This document shows, in pieces, positions 48,062 through 58,248 of a stretch of 64,000 nt of DNA (positions are counted from its first letter, which is position 1; every line of letters begins with the position of its first letter). Location of the stretch: positions 62,001-126,000 of the forward strand of contig NZ_KB898653.1 in assembly GCF_000377665.1 (NCBI RefSeq). The letters run 5' to 3'. Origin of the DNA: Vreelandella zhanjiangensis DSM 21076 (GTDB lineage Bacteria; Pseudomonadota; Gammaproteobacteria; Pseudomonadales; Halomonadaceae). Below the pieces are notes generated by a model, which did no database searches, was not told the DNA's origin, and saw nothing but the letters and a program-made list of their open reading frames with translations. Made by a program: the position numbers and the translations under genes.

Positions 48062-48676
48062 ATGTCCCAAGGTACGCTTTTTATTGTTTCGGCGCCGTCA
48101 GGTGCGGGCAAAACCAGCTTGGTTCGTGAGCTGATTGAAAGTCTTGATGGCATTCAGGTCTCGGTATCGCACACCACGCGTGCCAAGCGTGAGGGTGAGG
48201 TGGATGGTGTGAATTACCATTTCATCGACGTGCCGGATTTTGAGGCGATGATTAAGCGTGGCGATTTCTTTGAGTATGCCAAAGTCTTCGATAATTACTA
48301 CGGCACGTCACGCAAGGCAGCGCAAACGCTGCTGGAGGCGGGGCAGGATGTGATCCTGGAAATCGACTGGCAGGGCGCGCAGCAGGTACGCGAGCAAATG
48401 CCGAACGCAGTATCCATTTTTATTCTGCCTCCGTCGCGCGATGAACTTGAGCGCCGCTTGGCGAGTCGCGGTACCGACGAGCATGCGGTAATCGCGCGGC
48501 GTATGCGCGATGCGGTTAGCGAGATGTCACACTTTAACGAGTATGATTATCTGGTGATTAACGATGACTTCACCACGGCGCTTCAAGAACTGCAGTCATT
48601 GGTGATCAGCCGTCGTTTAACGCTCGCCACTGTCAGCGAGCGGCACGCCCCGCTACTCGATGCGCTCTTGTCATAA
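48062..48676 (+). CDS. gmk: Guanylate kinase
   Basis: Gmk phosphorylates GMP to GDP. P-loop SAPSGAGKTSLV (residues 9-20), GMP-binding VSHTTRAKREGEVDGVNYHF, and EYAKVFDNYYGTS, LEIDWQGAQQVR are all conserved. Length 204 compares with 207 in E. coli. It starts the gmk-rpoZ-spoT cluster, which links GTP supply with the (p)ppGpp response. Confidence 0.97.
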   Translation: MSQGTLFIVSAPSGAGKTSLVRELIESLDGIQVSVSHTTRAKREGEVDGVNYHFIDVPDFEAMIKRGDFFEYAKVFDNYYGTSRKAAQTLLEAGQDVILEIDWQGAQQVREQMPNAVSIFILPPSRDELERRLASRGTDEHAVIARRMRDAVSEMSHFNEYDYLVINDDFTTALQELQSLVISRRLTLATVSERHAPLLDALLS

Positions 48677-48783
48677 GCGCCTAGCGTCGAGTAATCTATA
48701 AGGTCCTATCATCACACTTTTCGCTGGGTCGGTGACGTTATCCAACAACGTCGGCCCGGCGTTGTCATTACAGGAAGGCCCCC

Positions 48784-49044
48784 ATGGCTCGCGTAACTGT
48801 TGAAGATTGTCTGGAAAATGTCGAAAACCGCTTCAAGCTGGTGATGATTTCCACCCAGCGTGCTCGTCAGCTGGCCCGCGGTTCGCGCGATGCCCAACTG
48901 GCCTGGGAAAATGACAAGCCCACCGTAATGGCGCTGCGTGAAATTGCTGCAGGTCTTGTCGATCACACCGTACTCGACGAGCCGGTTGAAGCACCTGTTC
49001 GCGCGCGCCCTGCTATGGCGCCCAGCGCTCAGATCGACGACTAA
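48784..49044 (+). CDS. rpoZ: RNA polymerase omega subunit
   Basis: Omega chaperones the beta-prime subunit and forms part of a ppGpp-binding site. The protein begins [20 protein letters not shown] and contains [12 protein letters not shown] and [17 protein letters not shown], the family signature. Length 86 compares with 91 in E. coli. CAGGAAGG precedes the ATG. spoT follows after 25 bp. Confidence 0.97.
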   Translation: MARVTVEDCLENVENRFKLVMISTQRARQLARGSRDAQLAWENDKPTVMALREIAAGLVDHTVLDEPVEAPVRARPAMAPSAQIDD

Positions 49045-49069
49045 GGCTGAACGGATAGGGGCGCGGTAA

Positions 49070-51205
49070 ATGTTCACCATTGATGACCTGGCCGATCGAC
49101 TCGGCGGCTACTTACCCTCGGACGAGATCCAGCAGGTCAAACGCGCCTTTTACTACGCCGAGCAGGCCCATGACGGCCAGCGTCGGCGTTCAGGCGAGCC
49201 CTACGTTACCCACCCGCTGGCGGTCGCCAATATTCTGGCCAATATGCACATGGACCATCAAAGCCTGATGGCGGCCATGCTGCATGATGTCATCGAAGAT
49301 ACCGGCGTTTCCAAGAAAGCCCTGGCGGCCCAGTTTGGCAAGCCCGTGGCGGAGCTTGTCGATGGCGTTTCCAAGCTGACTCAAATCACTTTTGAAGATA
49401 AAGCCGTGGCTCAAGCGGAAAATTTTCAGAAGATGGTGTTGGCAATGTCGCGGGATATTCGCGTCATTATCGTCAAGCTTGCCGACCGGCTGCATAACAT
49501 GCGCACCCTCGGCGCGCTCAGGCCGGATAAAAAACGCCGTATTGCCCGTGAAACGCTGGAGATATACGCGCGTATTGCTGGCCGGCTGGGTATTAATACG
49601 ATCCGCATCGAGCTTGAAGATCTCTCCTTTCAGGCGATCCACCCCATGCGCTCAGAGCGCATCAAGCGGGCCGTAGCCAACGCGCGTGGCCATCGGCGCA
49701 GCGCCATGCGTGAAATTCAGGCATCGCTACAGCAAAGCCTGGATGACGAAGTGCTTCAAGGCACGGTGGTGGGACGGCAAAAGCATCTGCTGTCGATCTA
49801 TAAGAAAATGCGCGACCAGCGTAAGCCGTTTGCAGAAATCATGGACGTGTTCGGGTTTCGTATCATTACCGAGGACGTGGCCAGCTGCTATCGCATCCTG
49901 GGCGTGGTGCATAACCTGTATAAGCCGGTACCGGGACGTTTTAAAGACTATATTGCCATCCCCAAGGCCAACGGCTACCAAAGCCTTCACACCACGCTGT
50001 TTGGGCCGCGCGGCATGCCGATCGAAGTCCAGATCCGCACCCGCGAAATGGAAGCCATGGCCAATAACGGCATCGCTGCCCATTGGCTTTATAAAGCAGG
50101 ACAAACGACCCATCCGATTGCCGAAGGCAGCCACGCTCGGGCTCGCGCCTGGGTAAAAGGGCTTCTGGAAATGCAGCGCCATGCGGGTAACTCGTTGGAA
50201 TTTATCGAACACGTCAAAAACGACCTGTTCCCCGACGATATCTACGTGTTTACCCCCAAGGGCGACATCATGGAGCTGCCTCAGGGCGCGACGGTGATCG
50301 ACTTTGCCTACAGCGTACATACCGATATCGGCAATAACTGTATTGCCTGTCGTATCGACCGTCACTTGGCGCCGCTTTCAACGCGCCTGGAAAGCGGTCA
50401 GACGCTTGAGATCATTACCGCGCCCGGCGCACGCCCTAACCTTGCCTGGCTGAGTTTTGTATCCACCGCCAAGGCGCGCTCGGCCATTCGTCATGCCCTG
50501 AAGCATCAGCAGCAGACTGAAGCGATTACCCTGGGCCGTCGATTGCTTAATAAGGCGCTCACACCTTTTGAAACCAGCTTGGAAGAGCTTGATGAGAATC
50601 TGCTCAAGCTGGCGTTTAAAGAATTGGATGTGGCCTCCCAGGATGCGCTTCTAGAGTCGCTGGGATTAGGCAACCGTATGGCGCACGTAGTGGCCAGACG
50701 ATTAGTCGATATCGCTCACGGCGGGCGTCACGATGCTAACTTTGCCGCGGTTGATAGCGGCAAAGCCGTGCTGATCAGCGGCGGTGAAGGCATGGTGATC
50801 AACTTTGCGCGCTGTTGCCATCCTCTACCCGGCGACCCGGTGCTTGGGCATCTCTCCATGGGCAAGGGGCTTGTCGTTCACCGCGCCGAGTGCCGCAATC
50901 TTATTGAGCATAAAAACGACCCGGACAAGCTGTTCACCCTGGAGTGGTCTGAAACCATTGATGAAGACTTCCCGGTGGCGCTGCGAATTGAAATTGAAAG
51001 CCGCCGTGGCCTTGTGGCCGAGCTTGCTGGCCTTGTCACCGATGCCGACGCCAATATTGAGCGTATCGGTATCGAAGAGCGCGATGCGCGTCTCTCTACG
51101 GTCAATCTAACCCTGTCTGTAAAAGGCCGCGTTCATCTGGCGCGCATTATAAAGCGTATCCGTAACTTGCCTAATGTAAGCAAAATTACGCGTATGACCA
51201 ATTAA
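49070..51205 (+). CDS. spoT: Bifunctional (p)ppGpp synthetase/hydrolase SpoT
   Basis: SpoT makes and degrades the stringent-response alarmone. The hydrolase HD domain has MLHDVIEDTG (His72-Asp73) and an intact catalytic set; the synthetase domain has DVFGFRII and GRFKDYIAIPKANGYQSLHTT; then come TGS (DIYVFTPKGDIMELPQGATVIDFAYSVH, about 385), a zinc-finger-like CCHPLPGD segment and a C-terminal ACT domain. The intact HD motif distinguishes it from RelA. Length 711 compares with 702 in E. coli. Confidence 0.97.
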   Translation: MFTIDDLADRLGGYLPSDEIQQVKRAFYYAEQAHDGQRRRSGEPYVTHPLAVANILANMHMDHQSLMAAMLHDVIEDTGVSKKALAAQFGKPVAELVDGVSKLTQITFEDKAVAQAENFQKMVLAMSRDIRVIIVKLADRLHNMRTLGALRPDKKRRIARETLEIYARIAGRLGINTIRIELEDLSFQAIHPMRSERIKRAVANARGHRRSAMREIQASLQQSLDDEVLQGTVVGRQKHLLSIYKKMRDQRKPFAEIMDVFGFRIITEDVASCYRILGVVHNLYKPVPGRFKDYIAIPKANGYQSLHTTLFGPRGMPIEVQIRTREMEAMANNGIAAHWLYKAGQTTHPIAEGSHARARAWVKGLLEMQRHAGNSLEFIEHVKNDLFPDDIYVFTPKGDIMELPQGATVIDFAYSVHTDIGNNCIACRIDRHLAPLSTRLESGQTLEIITAPGARPNLAWLSFVSTAKARSAIRHALKHQQQTEAITLGRRLLNKALTPFETSLEELDENLLKLAFKELDVASQDALLESLGLGNRMAHVVARRLVDIAHGGRHDANFAAVDSGKAVLISGGEGMVINFARCCHPLPGDPVLGHLSMGKGLVVHRAECRNLIEHKNDPDKLFTLEWSETIDEDFPVALRIEIESRRGLVAELAGLVTDADANIERIGIEERDARLSTVNLTLSVKGRVHLARIIKRIRNLPNVSKITRMTN

Positions 51206-51376
51206 AGCCGCTATCCTGTCTGGCTGAATCGCTATCGCGCATCAGCCATGCCGTGCTATGGCGGCAAGTCATTACATTCTAATAAAAATATTATATAAAT
51301 AAGCTAGTTAGATAATTAACGCTAAATAACTATTAATGTTAAAACTAATGCTAAGAACTCAGGAGCAAAACATCGT

Positions 51377-51766
51377 ATGAGCAACAAAGCCGTTATTAAT
51401 ACCGATAAAGCCCCCGCCGCGATTGGCCCATACTCGCAGGCCATTAAAGCCGGTAATACGGTCTATCTTTCTGGTCAGATTCCGCTGGACCCAACCACCA
51501 TGGAGTTGGTGTCCGAAGATTTTGAAGCGCAGGCGCGTCAGGTGTTTACCAACCTGAAAGCGGTATGCGAAGAGGCGATGGGATCGCTTAGCGATGTGGT
51601 TAAACTGAATTTGTATCTGGTCGATCTGGATAACTTCGCCATCGTCAATAAAGTGATGGAAGAGTTCTTCTCCACACCGTTCCCGGCCCGCGCCGCGGTG
51701 GGTGTGAAGGCGCTTCCCAAAGGCAGCCAGGTAGAAGCCGAAGCCGTTATGGTTATCGGTGATTAA
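51377..51766 (+). CDS. ridA: RidA family 2-iminobutanoate/2-iminopropanoate deaminase
   Basis: RidA hydrolyses reactive enamine/imine intermediates released by PLP enzymes such as threonine dehydratase. The 129-residue protein contains [38 protein letters not shown] and the substrate-binding Arg in [14 protein letters not shown], then VEAEAV. AGGAG precedes the ATG. The 171-bp region upstream is strikingly AT-rich (51277-51350), likely its promoter, so it may be transcribed separately from spoT. Confidence 0.96.
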   Translation: MSNKAVINTDKAPAAIGPYSQAIKAGNTVYLSGQIPLDPTTMELVSEDFEAQARQVFTNLKAVCEEAMGSLSDVVKLNLYLVDLDNFAIVNKVMEEFFSTPFPARAAVGVKALPKGSQVEAEAVMVIGD

Positions 51767-51774
51767 TACGCCGT

Positions 51775-51814
51775 AAAAAAACCGGCCAGACGCAATGGTT
51801 AGCGTCTGGCCGGT
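51775..51814 (-). terminator. Terminator for the reverse epimerase gene (possibly also ridA)
   Basis: A perfect 13-bp stem ACCGGCCAGACGC / GCGTCTGGCCGGT with 8-base loop. The A-run before it (51775-51781) is a T-run when read on the reverse strand, so it is a classic terminator for the gene ending at 51879; it may also stop ridA transcripts. Confidence 0.88.
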
Positions 51815-51878
51815 GTGTATCTAACGTTTACTTATCCAGCGTTTATGTATCTTTCACGCTGCTGTGCGCTTGTAGTGT

Positions 51879-52760
51879 TCAGGCTTTCTGAGGCTTTAAA
51901 AAGCCGCCCTCTTTGAGTATTTGTGCATATCCTTCACGGTAGCTTGGGTAGCTAAACTGGTAGCCAGTTTCGAGAATACGCTGGTTGTCACAGCGCTTGC
52001 TGGCCCGACGGCGCAGCGGCGACTGCATGGTATCGGTAGATTCCACCTTGAGCTGCTTACCAATCCAGGCCATCACGTTATGCATGGTGACCGGCTCGCA
52101 GTCGCTACCCAGGTACAGATTCGCAAGCGGCTGGCCGCTTTCCTGAATGCGGATCAAGTGGGCCAGAATACCGGTACAGTCGTCCCGGTGAATGCGGTTG
52201 GAGTAGATAACCGGCGTAACGGCGGCGATACGGCCTTCCGCTACCTGATGAATCAAGCGGTCGCGGCCTGGGCCATAAATCCCTGAAAAGCGCACAACGG
52301 TGCCGGGTAGCGGGTGATCAAACAGCATCTGTTCGGCTTCACACATCAACATGCCGGAGAAGCTGGTGGGGCCAGTGGGGCTCTCTTCGTTGACCTCTTC
52401 GCCTTCCTGCTGGCCATACACGCTGGTCGACGATACGAAGAAGACGCGGCGCGGCGGCTTTTCGTGCTGCTCCATCACGCTCAGCACCCGCTTCAGGCCT
52501 TCTGGGTAGGCACTTTGATAAGCGCTTTCTTCAAAGCGGTCAGCGCTTACGCTATAAATTACGTAGTCTGCCTGGGGAAGTGCAGATGCGTTGGTTTCAT
52601 CAAGTTCGTTAAGGTCAAGCGCCAGGGGCTCAATGCCTGTGCCTTTTAATGCCGCTGTTTTACGACGTACGCCAATGACGCGATGTCCCTCATCAATTAA
52701 CTCGCGCCCTAAGGTAATGCCAAGATCCCCACAACCGATAATCAGTACAGTTAGCTTCAC
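51879..52760 (-). CDS. NAD-dependent epimerase/dehydratase-like protein (YeeZ type)
   Basis: A Rossmann-fold protein of the extended SDR type. The NAD motif is LIIGCGDLGITLGREL at the N-terminus; further features are FVSSTSVYGQQEGEEV and VVRFSGIYGPGRDRL. It lacks the canonical YxxxK of active SDRs at a place I could recognise, as in YeeZ-like members. A GTG at 52760 has AAGGAG eight bases ahead, better spaced than the GTG at 52769. About 293 residues. Substrate unknown. Confidence 0.85.
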   Translation of the reverse strand: MKLTVLIIGCGDLGITLGRELIDEGHRVIGVRRKTAALKGTGIEPLALDLNELDETNASALPQADYVIYSVSADRFEESAYQSAYPEGLKRVLSVMEQHEKPPRRVFFVSSTSVYGQQEGEEVNEESPTGPTSFSGMLMCEAEQMLFDHPLPGTVVRFSGIYGPGRDRLIHQVAEGRIAAVTPVIYSNRIHRDDCTGILAHLIRIQESGQPLANLYLGSDCEPVTMHNVMAWIGKQLKVESTDTMQSPLRRRASKRCDNQRILETGYQFSYPSYREGYAQILKEGGFLKPQKA

Positions 52761-52913
52761 CTTATCCACTCCTTTTGATAAAAATTCCCTATTGGATACA
52801 AAGTCCCTGCGAGATATGACATCGTCAGCAGGGTTTGCTTATCCTTTTCCGTCCCGCTGACTGCCATGATGTTAGTCACGAGCTGCTACGAGAGGATGCC
52901 CACTGGCGCCGTT

Positions 52914-53843
52914 ATGACTTTAACAGAACTTCGCTACATCGTAACCCTTGCCCAAGAGCGCCACTTCGGTCGTGCGGCTGAACGCTGCCATGTATCGCAG
53001 CCAACGCTTTCTGTGGCGGTGAAAAAACTTGAAGAGGAACTGGATATACCGCTGTTTGAGCGCTCCAAGTCCACGATTCAGGTAACCCCACTTGGCGAGA
53101 AGATCATCGCTCAGGCCCAGCGTGTGCTGGAGCAAAGCCGGTTGATTTATGAAATGGCCAGTGCCGGTAAAGATCAGCTCTCGAATCCGCTACGCATCGG
53201 GGCTATTTACACCATCGGCCCGTATTTATTTCCGCACCTGATTCCCGCACTTGCCAATATTGCGCCGCAAATGCCGCTGTATATTGAAGAAGGTATGACC
53301 GGAACGTTACGTGCTAAGCTAAAAAACGGTGAGTTGGATGTCATTATTGTGGCGCTACCGTTTACTGAAACCGATATTGTGACCAAGCCTATTTACGAAG
53401 AGCAATTTGAAGTATTGATACCGGCAAACCATCGCTGGGTTGAGCGCGAGGCTATTCGTAAAGAGGAGTTGCTGGAAGAGCGCCTGCTGCTGTTAGGTGA
53501 AGGCCACTGCTTTAGGGACCAGATTCTTGAAGCGTGTCCGGCGATTACCCAAAAGCTTAATAACCCGAATAACACCTTGATTGCCGAGGGCGGGTCGCTG
53601 GAAACCATTCGCCATATGGTGGCGTCACGGCTAGGGATTACCGTATTGCCGCAGTCAGCATTAGGAACCGATCAATATGAAAATGCCATGCTTGAGAGCC
53701 GGCCCTTCGTCGACCCAGCCCCTTCACGGACGGTGGCGATCGCCTGGCGGGCCAGCTTCCCGCGCCCTAAAGCGATCGACGCCCTAGTGGATGCCATCAG
53801 CCAGTGCCAACAGCCTGCCCAAAAGGGTAAAGCGCACTCATGA
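52914..53843 (+). CDS. oxyR: Hydrogen peroxide-sensing LysR-type regulator OxyR
   Basis: OxyR activates peroxide defence genes upon disulfide formation. The N-terminal helix-turn-helix covers RHFGRAAERCHVSQPTLSVAV. The sensing cysteines are Cys199 and Cys208 in GHCFRDQILEAC, the same numbering as E. coli when the ATG at 52914 is used; this is why I chose it (309 residues) over in-frame ATGs at 52866 and 52896, even though no strong ribosome site is seen. It overlaps recG by four bases. oxyR-recG adjacency is known in Pseudomonas. Confidence 0.95.
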   Translation: MTLTELRYIVTLAQERHFGRAAERCHVSQPTLSVAVKKLEEELDIPLFERSKSTIQVTPLGEKIIAQAQRVLEQSRLIYEMASAGKDQLSNPLRIGAIYTIGPYLFPHLIPALANIAPQMPLYIEEGMTGTLRAKLKNGELDVIIVALPFTETDIVTKPIYEEQFEVLIPANHRWVEREAIRKEELLEERLLLLGEGHCFRDQILEACPAITQKLNNPNNTLIAEGGSLETIRHMVASRLGITVLPQSALGTDQYENAMLESRPFVDPAPSRTVAIAWRASFPRPKAIDALVDAISQCQQPAQKGKAHS

Positions 53844-55918
53844 GCGATCTTAACGGGCCCGTTACTGCGCTCAAAGGCGTCGGTGAAGCGTTAGCGCTCA
53901 AGCTTTCGCGGCTGGGCATTGAACACGTTAGTGATCTGCTTTTCCACCTGCCGCTGCGCTACCAGGACCGTACCCGGCTAACGCCGATCGGCCTGCTACG
54001 CGCCGGCCAGGAAGCCGTGATCGAAGGTGAGGTGACCGCCTCGGATGTCGTCAAGGGGCGGCGTAGAAGTTTGTTGATACGCCTGCGCGACGGCAGCGGT
54101 ATTTTAAGCCTGCGTTTTTTTCACTTTTCGCCTGCTCAACAGCAGCAGCTACGCCCAGGCGTTTCGGTACGTGCGTTTGGTGAAGCGCGGGCCGGGGCCA
54201 CCGGGCTTGAAATTTATCACCCCGAGTATCGCTTGAATACGGCAGGTGAAACGCCGGTCGATGAGTATTTTACCCCGATCTACCCCACCACTGAAGGCTT
54301 GAACCAAGCCCGCTTGCGGGCATTGACGCAGCAGGCGCTTGGCTTACTGGATAGCGCGCCTGAAGCGCTGCCCGATGTTATCCCTGACGCGCTGCGCCAG
54401 CGCTTTCACCTGCCTGGGCTCCACGCCTGCCTGCATTTACTGCATCAACCCCCGCCTGATGTGGATATTGACAAGCTTTCCAGCGGCCAGCATTCCGCCA
54501 CGCGCCGCCTAGCGCTGGAAGAGCTTTTAGCGCATCAGCTTAGCCTGCGAGAAGTTCGCCTGCGTATCCAGGCCGACGGCGCGCCGGAGCTGCCTTCCGG
54601 GCGCGGCCTGCAGGCGCGTTTTTTAGCCCAGCTGCCGTTTGCCCTAACGGGTGCCCAGCAGCGCGTGCTTGAGGAAATTACCCTGGATTTAAGCCGTCCG
54701 GCGCCCATGCTGCGCCTGGTACAGGGCGATGTGGGGTCGGGAAAAACCGTGGTGGCCGCTATGGCCGCGCTAGCCGCGCTTTCCGGCAATTGCCAGGCTG
54801 CCATCATGGCGCCTACCGAAATCCTCGCAGAGCAGCACTACCGGGCGTTTAAAGCCTGGTTTGAACCACTGGGCATCGAAGTCGCTTGGCTTGCAGGCAA
54901 ACTGAAGGGCAAAACCCGCCTGGACGCCAAGGCCGCGATTGCCGATGGCCGTGCGCGCATGGTGGTCGGCACCCACGCGCTGTTCCAGGATGACGTGCAT
55001 TTTCAGTGCCTGGGGCTGGCGATTATCGATGAACAGCACCGCTTTGGTGTCCACCAGCGCTTGGCGCTGCGCGAAAAAGGCGAAGCGGGCGGGCTAACCC
55101 CGCACCAGCTGATCATGACCGCTACACCCATCCCGCGTACGCTTGCCATGAGCGCCTATGCGGACCTGGATGTTTCGGTCATCGATGAGCTTCCGCCAGG
55201 GCGTACCCCGGTTAAAACCGTGGTGGTAGCGGATGAGCGTCGCCCCGAAGTCGTCGAGCGGATTCGCAATGCCTGCAGCGATGGCCGCCAGGCTTATTGG
55301 GTATGTACGCTGATTGAAGAGTCCGAAGCGCTGCAGTGTCAGGCCGCGGAAGTCACCAGCCAGGAATTGACGCAAGCGCTGCCCGAGCTTGCCATCGGCC
55401 TGATTCATGGGCGCATGAAGGCCAGTGAAAAAGCTGAAGTGATGACCGCCTTTAAAGAGGGCGAGCTGGATCTGCTGGTCGCCACCACGGTGATTGAAGT
55501 GGGGGTGGATGTTCCCAATGCCAGCCTGATGATTATTGAAAACCCCGAGCGTCTGGGACTTTCCCAACTGCATCAGCTGCGCGGACGTGTCGGCCGGGGA
55601 AGTACGGAAAGCTTCTGCGTACTGCTTTATCATCCGCCGCTTTCCAAAAGCTCCCGCGAGCGCCTGAGCGTAATGCGTGAAACCACCGATGGTTTTCGTA
55701 TTGCGGAAAAGGATCTGGAGATTCGCGGCCCGGGCGAGGTGCTGGGCACCCGGCAGACCGGCCTTGCGCAAATGAAGATTGCCGACCTGGAACGCGATGC
55801 CGACCTATTGGAGCGCGTGACCGCGCTTGCCTCCGAGCTGCAAAGCGAGCCGCAGATTACCGCAGTACTGGTGCGGCGTTGGCTAGGCGAGGCCGCAGGG
55901 CGCTACGGGCAGGTGTAG
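53840..55918 (+). CDS. recG: ATP-dependent DNA helicase RecG
   Basis: RecG remodels stalled forks and branch-migrates Holliday junctions. The N-terminal wedge domain has LKGVGEALALKLSRLGI and DLLFHLPLRYQDR; helicase motifs include Walker A QGDVGSGKTVVAAMAAL, IIDEQHRFGVHQR, MTATPIPRTLAM, VATTVIEVGVDVPNA and QLRGRVGRG. Length 692 matches E. coli (693). It is translationally coupled to oxyR by an ATGA overlap. Confidence 0.97.
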   Translation: MSDLNGPVTALKGVGEALALKLSRLGIEHVSDLLFHLPLRYQDRTRLTPIGLLRAGQEAVIEGEVTASDVVKGRRRSLLIRLRDGSGILSLRFFHFSPAQQQQLRPGVSVRAFGEARAGATGLEIYHPEYRLNTAGETPVDEYFTPIYPTTEGLNQARLRALTQQALGLLDSAPEALPDVIPDALRQRFHLPGLHACLHLLHQPPPDVDIDKLSSGQHSATRRLALEELLAHQLSLREVRLRIQADGAPELPSGRGLQARFLAQLPFALTGAQQRVLEEITLDLSRPAPMLRLVQGDVGSGKTVVAAMAALAALSGNCQAAIMAPTEILAEQHYRAFKAWFEPLGIEVAWLAGKLKGKTRLDAKAAIADGRARMVVGTHALFQDDVHFQCLGLAIIDEQHRFGVHQRLALREKGEAGGLTPHQLIMTATPIPRTLAMSAYADLDVSVIDELPPGRTPVKTVVVADERRPEVVERIRNACSDGRQAYWVCTLIEESEALQCQAAEVTSQELTQALPELAIGLIHGRMKASEKAEVMTAFKEGELDLLVATTVIEVGVDVPNASLMIIENPERLGLSQLHQLRGRVGRGSTESFCVLLYHPPLSKSSRERLSVMRETTDGFRIAEKDLEIRGPGEVLGTRQTGLAQMKIADLERDADLLERVTALASELQSEPQITAVLVRRWLGEAAGRYGQV

Positions 55919-55935
55919 CGGCCTGCGGTGAAGTT

Positions 55936-58158
55936 TTACACCTTGGCACTAGCGCTGGTGGCATCTTCGATAGCGGCTGGCGTGCTGGTCAAGCGGTTGG
56001 CCGCTTCGCCCAGAGGCGCCAGCTGTTCGGCAATCAGGCGTAGCTGGCTTTGAATGGGCCGATACAGTGTCAGCGCGTTCTCTTCTCCATCTTCACGGTG
56101 AACGCTCTGCTCGTTTAGCTGCGCGAGTAGTTCGCTTGCCTGATCATCCAGCGGGGCGATGAACTGGCGTTTATCCAACTGCTCGGACAGTTGCCCCAGC
56201 AGTTCGCTGATACGCTTGGCAGAAGGCATCGACGCCGCGTCTTCTTCATCTTCCGCCAGACGATGGCGGTGGGCGCCCAGCGCTGAGAGATGGCTCAACA
56301 GCGTATTGGAAAGCACCAGAAAGCGCAGGCCATTATCCGCATCCTGTTTACGGTAGTGCCCCGGCTCATGGAGCATATTGGTCAGCAGCGTGGAGAGCGC
56401 GGCATCGGCGTTATGGGCGTTACGCCGAGCCAGGCGGTAAGCCAAATCATCCTGCTTGCCCTCTTCATACTGATGAACAATTTCATCCAGGTAGAGCCGG
56501 TGGCTGGTAATCGCCTTTGCGGCTTCACGGTAAAGCCGACGGCCCTGCCAGTCGGGCAGGATGAAAAACACCGCTAAGCCCGCAATCAGCGAACCAATCA
56601 AGGTATCGAACAGGCGTGGCCAGATCAGGTTAAAGCCATCGCCTACCTGGTTAAAACTGCATAGCACCAGCAATGTAATTGAGGCGGTGGCGATCACATA
56701 ATGTCGTTCACGGTTGGCAAAGAAAGAAACGCCCGCCGCCACCGCGATGATGCTCTGAATACTGGGTTGGGGAAACAGGCTAATCGATACCCAACCCGCC
56801 GTTAGGCCAAGCACCGTGCCCAGAATGCGCTGAGAAAGAAAGCGCCGCGTGGTGGCAAAGTTAGGCCGACAAACAAACAAAGTGGTCAGCAGAATCCAGA
56901 AGCCCTGTTCCGGGTCCAGCCATTGCAGCAGGCCGTAACCTACCATCAGCGCTGTCGTGAGACGTACCGCGTGACGAAAGGTCGGCGAGCCCAGGGTGAT
57001 ATTAATCCGTACTCGCCGCCACGCTTCCAGCAGGCTGGAAGGCGAGCGGTCATAAAGCGCGATATCGCGACGGTCGTCGGTAGTATCCGGGTTATGCGCA
57101 CTGGCAATCTGCGCTTCAAGCGTTGCGAGGTTGCTGGCGAGTGCGTTAAGCGGATGCAGCAGAGCGCGCCACTCGGGCTTGCCGCGTTCACTCAAATTAT
57201 CGATGGAAGCTCTCAGGTCAGCCAATGCCTGTTCGCTCTGCTGGTGATCAAAGGGCCGGTTAAGCAGTAGCGATTTGGCCAACTGACGGCAGGCGCGGCC
57301 CTGCTGATCCAAAAGCCGCTGACAGCGAAACAGCACATCGTGATGGAAAAACGCTTCGGTGAGGGCGCTATAGGGGTAGTGGGTTGAGCTTGCCCGCTCG
57401 TGAATGTCCTGAGCGATAAAGTAGATGCGCAGATAGCGGTTAAGTTTTTGACTGCCGCGCTGGCCTTCCAGGCGACGAAAAATCATCTCTTTGGCCTGAT
57501 TGAGTGCATCTACCACTTTACCGTTCTGGCGCGCCAACGCCACTCGGCGAGCCTCGACATCGGCGCCGCGTACTGGCTCAAACAGGGCCGATTTGAGTAT
57601 CAAAAACTCGCCTAGTGCTTTATAGACTCGGGCCATGCTCTGCTTGACGGGCTGGCGGGAAAAAAGCGCGCACCAGATAACCGAAATAACCCCGTACCAG
57701 GCGGCGCCCGCTAACAGCAGCAGCTGGCGAGACGCCACGTCGGCATCCACGCCGCCGTGCTGCTCAATATTGATCATTGAGTAGATCGACAAAATCAGCG
57801 TGCCGGAGGCAATCGTGGCGTACCGCTGCCCGATAGCGCCCAGCATGATCAGAGTGAAGGTGGAGGTTCCCAGCCCTAGCGCAAATAGCCATGGCCAAGG
57901 GAAAAGCCACTGCACGATAAATGAGGCCGAGGTAAAACATATCAGCGTGACTAGCAGCGCCTGTAAGCGGCCCTGCCAGCTGTCATCGGTTTCGGAAAGG
58001 GCGCAGGCGATAATCCCTAAAAAAAGCGGGATAACCAGCGCTACATCGCCCATTATGCCGCTAAACAGTAGCGCTGCGCTGAACGCGATAAAAACGCGCA
58101 GACTATAAGCAAACTTATCGAGGGTCCAAAGACGCCGAAGCGGCAGTGAAATAGGCAT
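55936..58158 (-). CDS. YccS-like FUSC-family inner-membrane protein
   Basis: A 740-residue membrane protein of the YccS/YhfK family (fusaric-acid-resistance-like). Two blocks of membrane helices (about residues 15-160 and 400-530) are each followed by a soluble helical domain, the family's duplicated layout. Recognisable stretches are TFRHAVRLTTALMVGYGL and FVCRPNFATTRRFLSQRILGTVLGLTAGW. Family members may export aromatic acids or stress compounds; the role of YccS is unproven. It converges with recG, 17 bp apart. Confidence 0.88.
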   Translation of the reverse strand: MPISLPLRRLWTLDKFAYSLRVFIAFSAALLFSGIMGDVALVIPLFLGIIACALSETDDSWQGRLQALLVTLICFTSASFIVQWLFPWPWLFALGLGTSTFTLIMLGAIGQRYATIASGTLILSIYSMINIEQHGGVDADVASRQLLLLAGAAWYGVISVIWCALFSRQPVKQSMARVYKALGEFLILKSALFEPVRGADVEARRVALARQNGKVVDALNQAKEMIFRRLEGQRGSQKLNRYLRIYFIAQDIHERASSTHYPYSALTEAFFHHDVLFRCQRLLDQQGRACRQLAKSLLLNRPFDHQQSEQALADLRASIDNLSERGKPEWRALLHPLNALASNLATLEAQIASAHNPDTTDDRRDIALYDRSPSSLLEAWRRVRINITLGSPTFRHAVRLTTALMVGYGLLQWLDPEQGFWILLTTLFVCRPNFATTRRFLSQRILGTVLGLTAGWVSISLFPQPSIQSIIAVAAGVSFFANRERHYVIATASITLLVLCSFNQVGDGFNLIWPRLFDTLIGSLIAGLAVFFILPDWQGRRLYREAAKAITSHRLYLDEIVHQYEEGKQDDLAYRLARRNAHNADAALSTLLTNMLHEPGHYRKQDADNGLRFLVLSNTLLSHLSALGAHRHRLAEDEEDAASMPSAKRISELLGQLSEQLDKRQFIAPLDDQASELLAQLNEQSVHREDGEENALTLYRPIQSQLRLIAEQLAPLGEAANRLTSTPAAIEDATSASAKV

Positions 58159-58248
58159 AGATGCTCTTGTTGTGGGTCACTGTTAGACTTTAGTATAAAC
58201 GCTAAGCTTGGTTCGTTGCTATGACTTGTGGCTTATCTTGGCGTGCGC

